Shown: positions 5,627-6,118 of the stretch, piece after piece | Numbering within the stretch: position 1 is the first letter of the stretch | Layout of the letters: each line of letters opens with the position of its first letter | DNA from: Planococcaceae bacterium UBA3378 | GTDB lineage: Bacteria > Bacillota > Bacilli > Bacillales_A > Planococcaceae | DNA: 6,118 nucleotides | Assembly (NCBI GenBank): GCA_002359075.1 | Contig: DEQA01000076.1 | Location: forward strand, 1,542-7,659 | Reading direction: 5' to 3' | The notes under the pieces: generated by a model | Seen by the model: only the letters and a program-made list of their open reading frames with translations | What the model was told of the DNA's origin: nothing | Database searches by the model: none | Program-made: the position numbers and the translations under genes

Positions 5627-5843
5627 CTAAATTCCCGTGGTACCACTCTAGTTGCCGTATGACACGACCACTTTCCATTGTTAACGGGGTGACTCCCCGG
5701 CATTCCCTACTCATTGTTCAGGAACCTTCTCCAAAGTGCGTTTCATTTATTCTTTCGCATCGGGCTCACACCACTTCCCGACTCGCTTGCCGAAATGAGA
5801 TAAATTACTTTCTTTTTCATCGAATTTTATTGCATCTAATTTT
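5593..5843 (-). ncRNA. T-box riboswitch (tRNA-Arg-sensing leader of argS)
   Basis: The ~250-nt leader between promoter and argS has the T-box parts in order on the minus strand. A stem I region includes an AGTA-like bulge (GAAAGTAA, about 5807-5814) and a GAGTCGGGAAGTGGTGTGAG distal section. The specifier CGC (5738-5740), an arginine codon, sits in the context TGAAA-CGC-ACTTTGG. A stem III-like CGGGG/CCCCG hairpin lies at about 5685-5699. The T-box core GAGTGGTACCACGGG spans 5634-5648. A terminator completes the element. TGGT (5642-5645) would pair with the tRNA acceptor end ACCA. AGAGT can pair with GCTCT of the terminator 5' arm as an antiterminator. Uncharged tRNA-Arg should permit read-through into argS. 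The 5' end is inferred from the promoter. Confidence 0.93.
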
Positions 5844-5849
5844 TAAATT

Positions 5850-5878
5850 ATATTAGAGGAGAATAATCAACTTGTCAA
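5850..5878 (-). promoter_or_regulatory. Sigma-A promoter of argS
   Basis: A perfect TTGACA (5873-5878), a 17-bp spacer and TAATAT (5850-5855) appear on the minus strand, placing the transcription start near 5843 at the 5' end of the T-box leader. Confidence 0.8.
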
Positions 5879-5969
5879 TACCCAACATAAAATTTTTTAA
5901 ATTATTTATCCTTTATGAAAATTATCTGTGTCATTAACTTCTCAATGGACTACGAGTTGAGGCTTCCCG

Positions 5970-6118
5970 ATGGAATTTTTGCTCTGCATCGTAAGCGCTG
6001 TAGCAAATGCACCGGCCCTTTTTTATTTGACAAGCTTTTGTAAAGGAAGTATGGCAACCGGAGATTTCAAGAAAGATGAAAGTGAAGTGGCGGATATCCA
6101 ATTCTTCGCATTAGATGA
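5970..6118 (+). pseudogene. C-terminal segment of a NUDIX-like hydrolase, apparently 5'-truncated, running off the window
   Basis: A plus-strand frame is open from the ATG at 5970 (after an in-frame TGA at 5958-5960) to the right edge, giving 49 codons. The end, GDFKKDESEVADIQFFALD, and the preceding ALFYLTSFCKG resemble the last strand-helix part of NUDIX hydrolases such as YjhB-like proteins, where an E-x-x-(D/E)-(V/I)-x-(F/W)-F segment follows the catalytic region. The Nudix box (GX5EX7REUXEEXGU) should lie upstream but is absent from all three plus frames between 5880 and 5970. The gene is therefore either a truncated remnant or a misread match. TTGAGG about 8 nt before the ATG might act as a ribosome binding site by chance. 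With only 49 codons visible the assignment is tentative. Confidence 0.4.

Noticed and set aside
1..6118. CRISPR arrays, insertion sequences, tRNA or rRNA genes.
   Set aside because: No spaced direct repeats, transposase frames, terminal inverted repeats or cloverleaf-like sequences were found on either strand.

Overview
The window reads as AT-rich chromosomal DNA from an endospore-forming member of the Bacillales. Three things point there: strong GGAGG-type ribosome binding sites, a T-box-controlled arginyl-tRNA synthetase, and a YkuD-type L,D-transpeptidase next to a Pro/Gly-rich small protein preceded by a good match to a mother-cell sigma-K promoter. I cannot name the genus. There is no rRNA, tRNA, CRISPR array or insertion sequence.

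Layout, left to right. Positions 1-1048 (minus strand) hold the first 349 codons of an Lsa-type ABC-F ribosome-protection ATPase, cut by the window edge. Its ~290-nt leader (about 1049-1340) has a clear sigma-A promoter at its far end, a Rho-independent terminator in the middle, and an 11-bp inverted repeat enclosing that terminator. This is the layout of a transcription-attenuated antibiotic-resistance gene. Positions 1403-2356 (minus) encode a complete 317-aa Xer-like tyrosine recombinase lying just upstream of that promoter. Positions 2357-2766 have no intact gene, but they contain two terminator-like hairpins readable on the minus strand, a 15-bp palindrome, a repeated decamer, and possibly the wreck of a ~50-codon minus-strand gene.

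The plus strand then carries two apparently sporulation-related genes: the Pro/Gly-rich protein (2767-3165, with its own terminator) and the ykuD-like L,D-transpeptidase (3276-3773). Convergent to them is argS (3897-5570, minus). It is preceded by a complete T-box leader (about 5593-5843) with a CGC arginine specifier, a T-box sequence and a terminator, all driven by a consensus-like sigma-A promoter. The right edge (5970-6118, plus) has an open reading segment that looks like the C-terminal part of a NUDIX hydrolase lacking its catalytic box.

Functionally these are independent units. Two minus-strand genes appear to use leader-RNA termination control: argS senses uncharged tRNA-Arg, and the ABC-F gene probably senses ribosome-targeting drugs. 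The plus-strand pair fits spore surface or cortex maturation. The least explained parts are the ABC-F leader and the 2430-2700 RNA-like region upstream of the recombinase.
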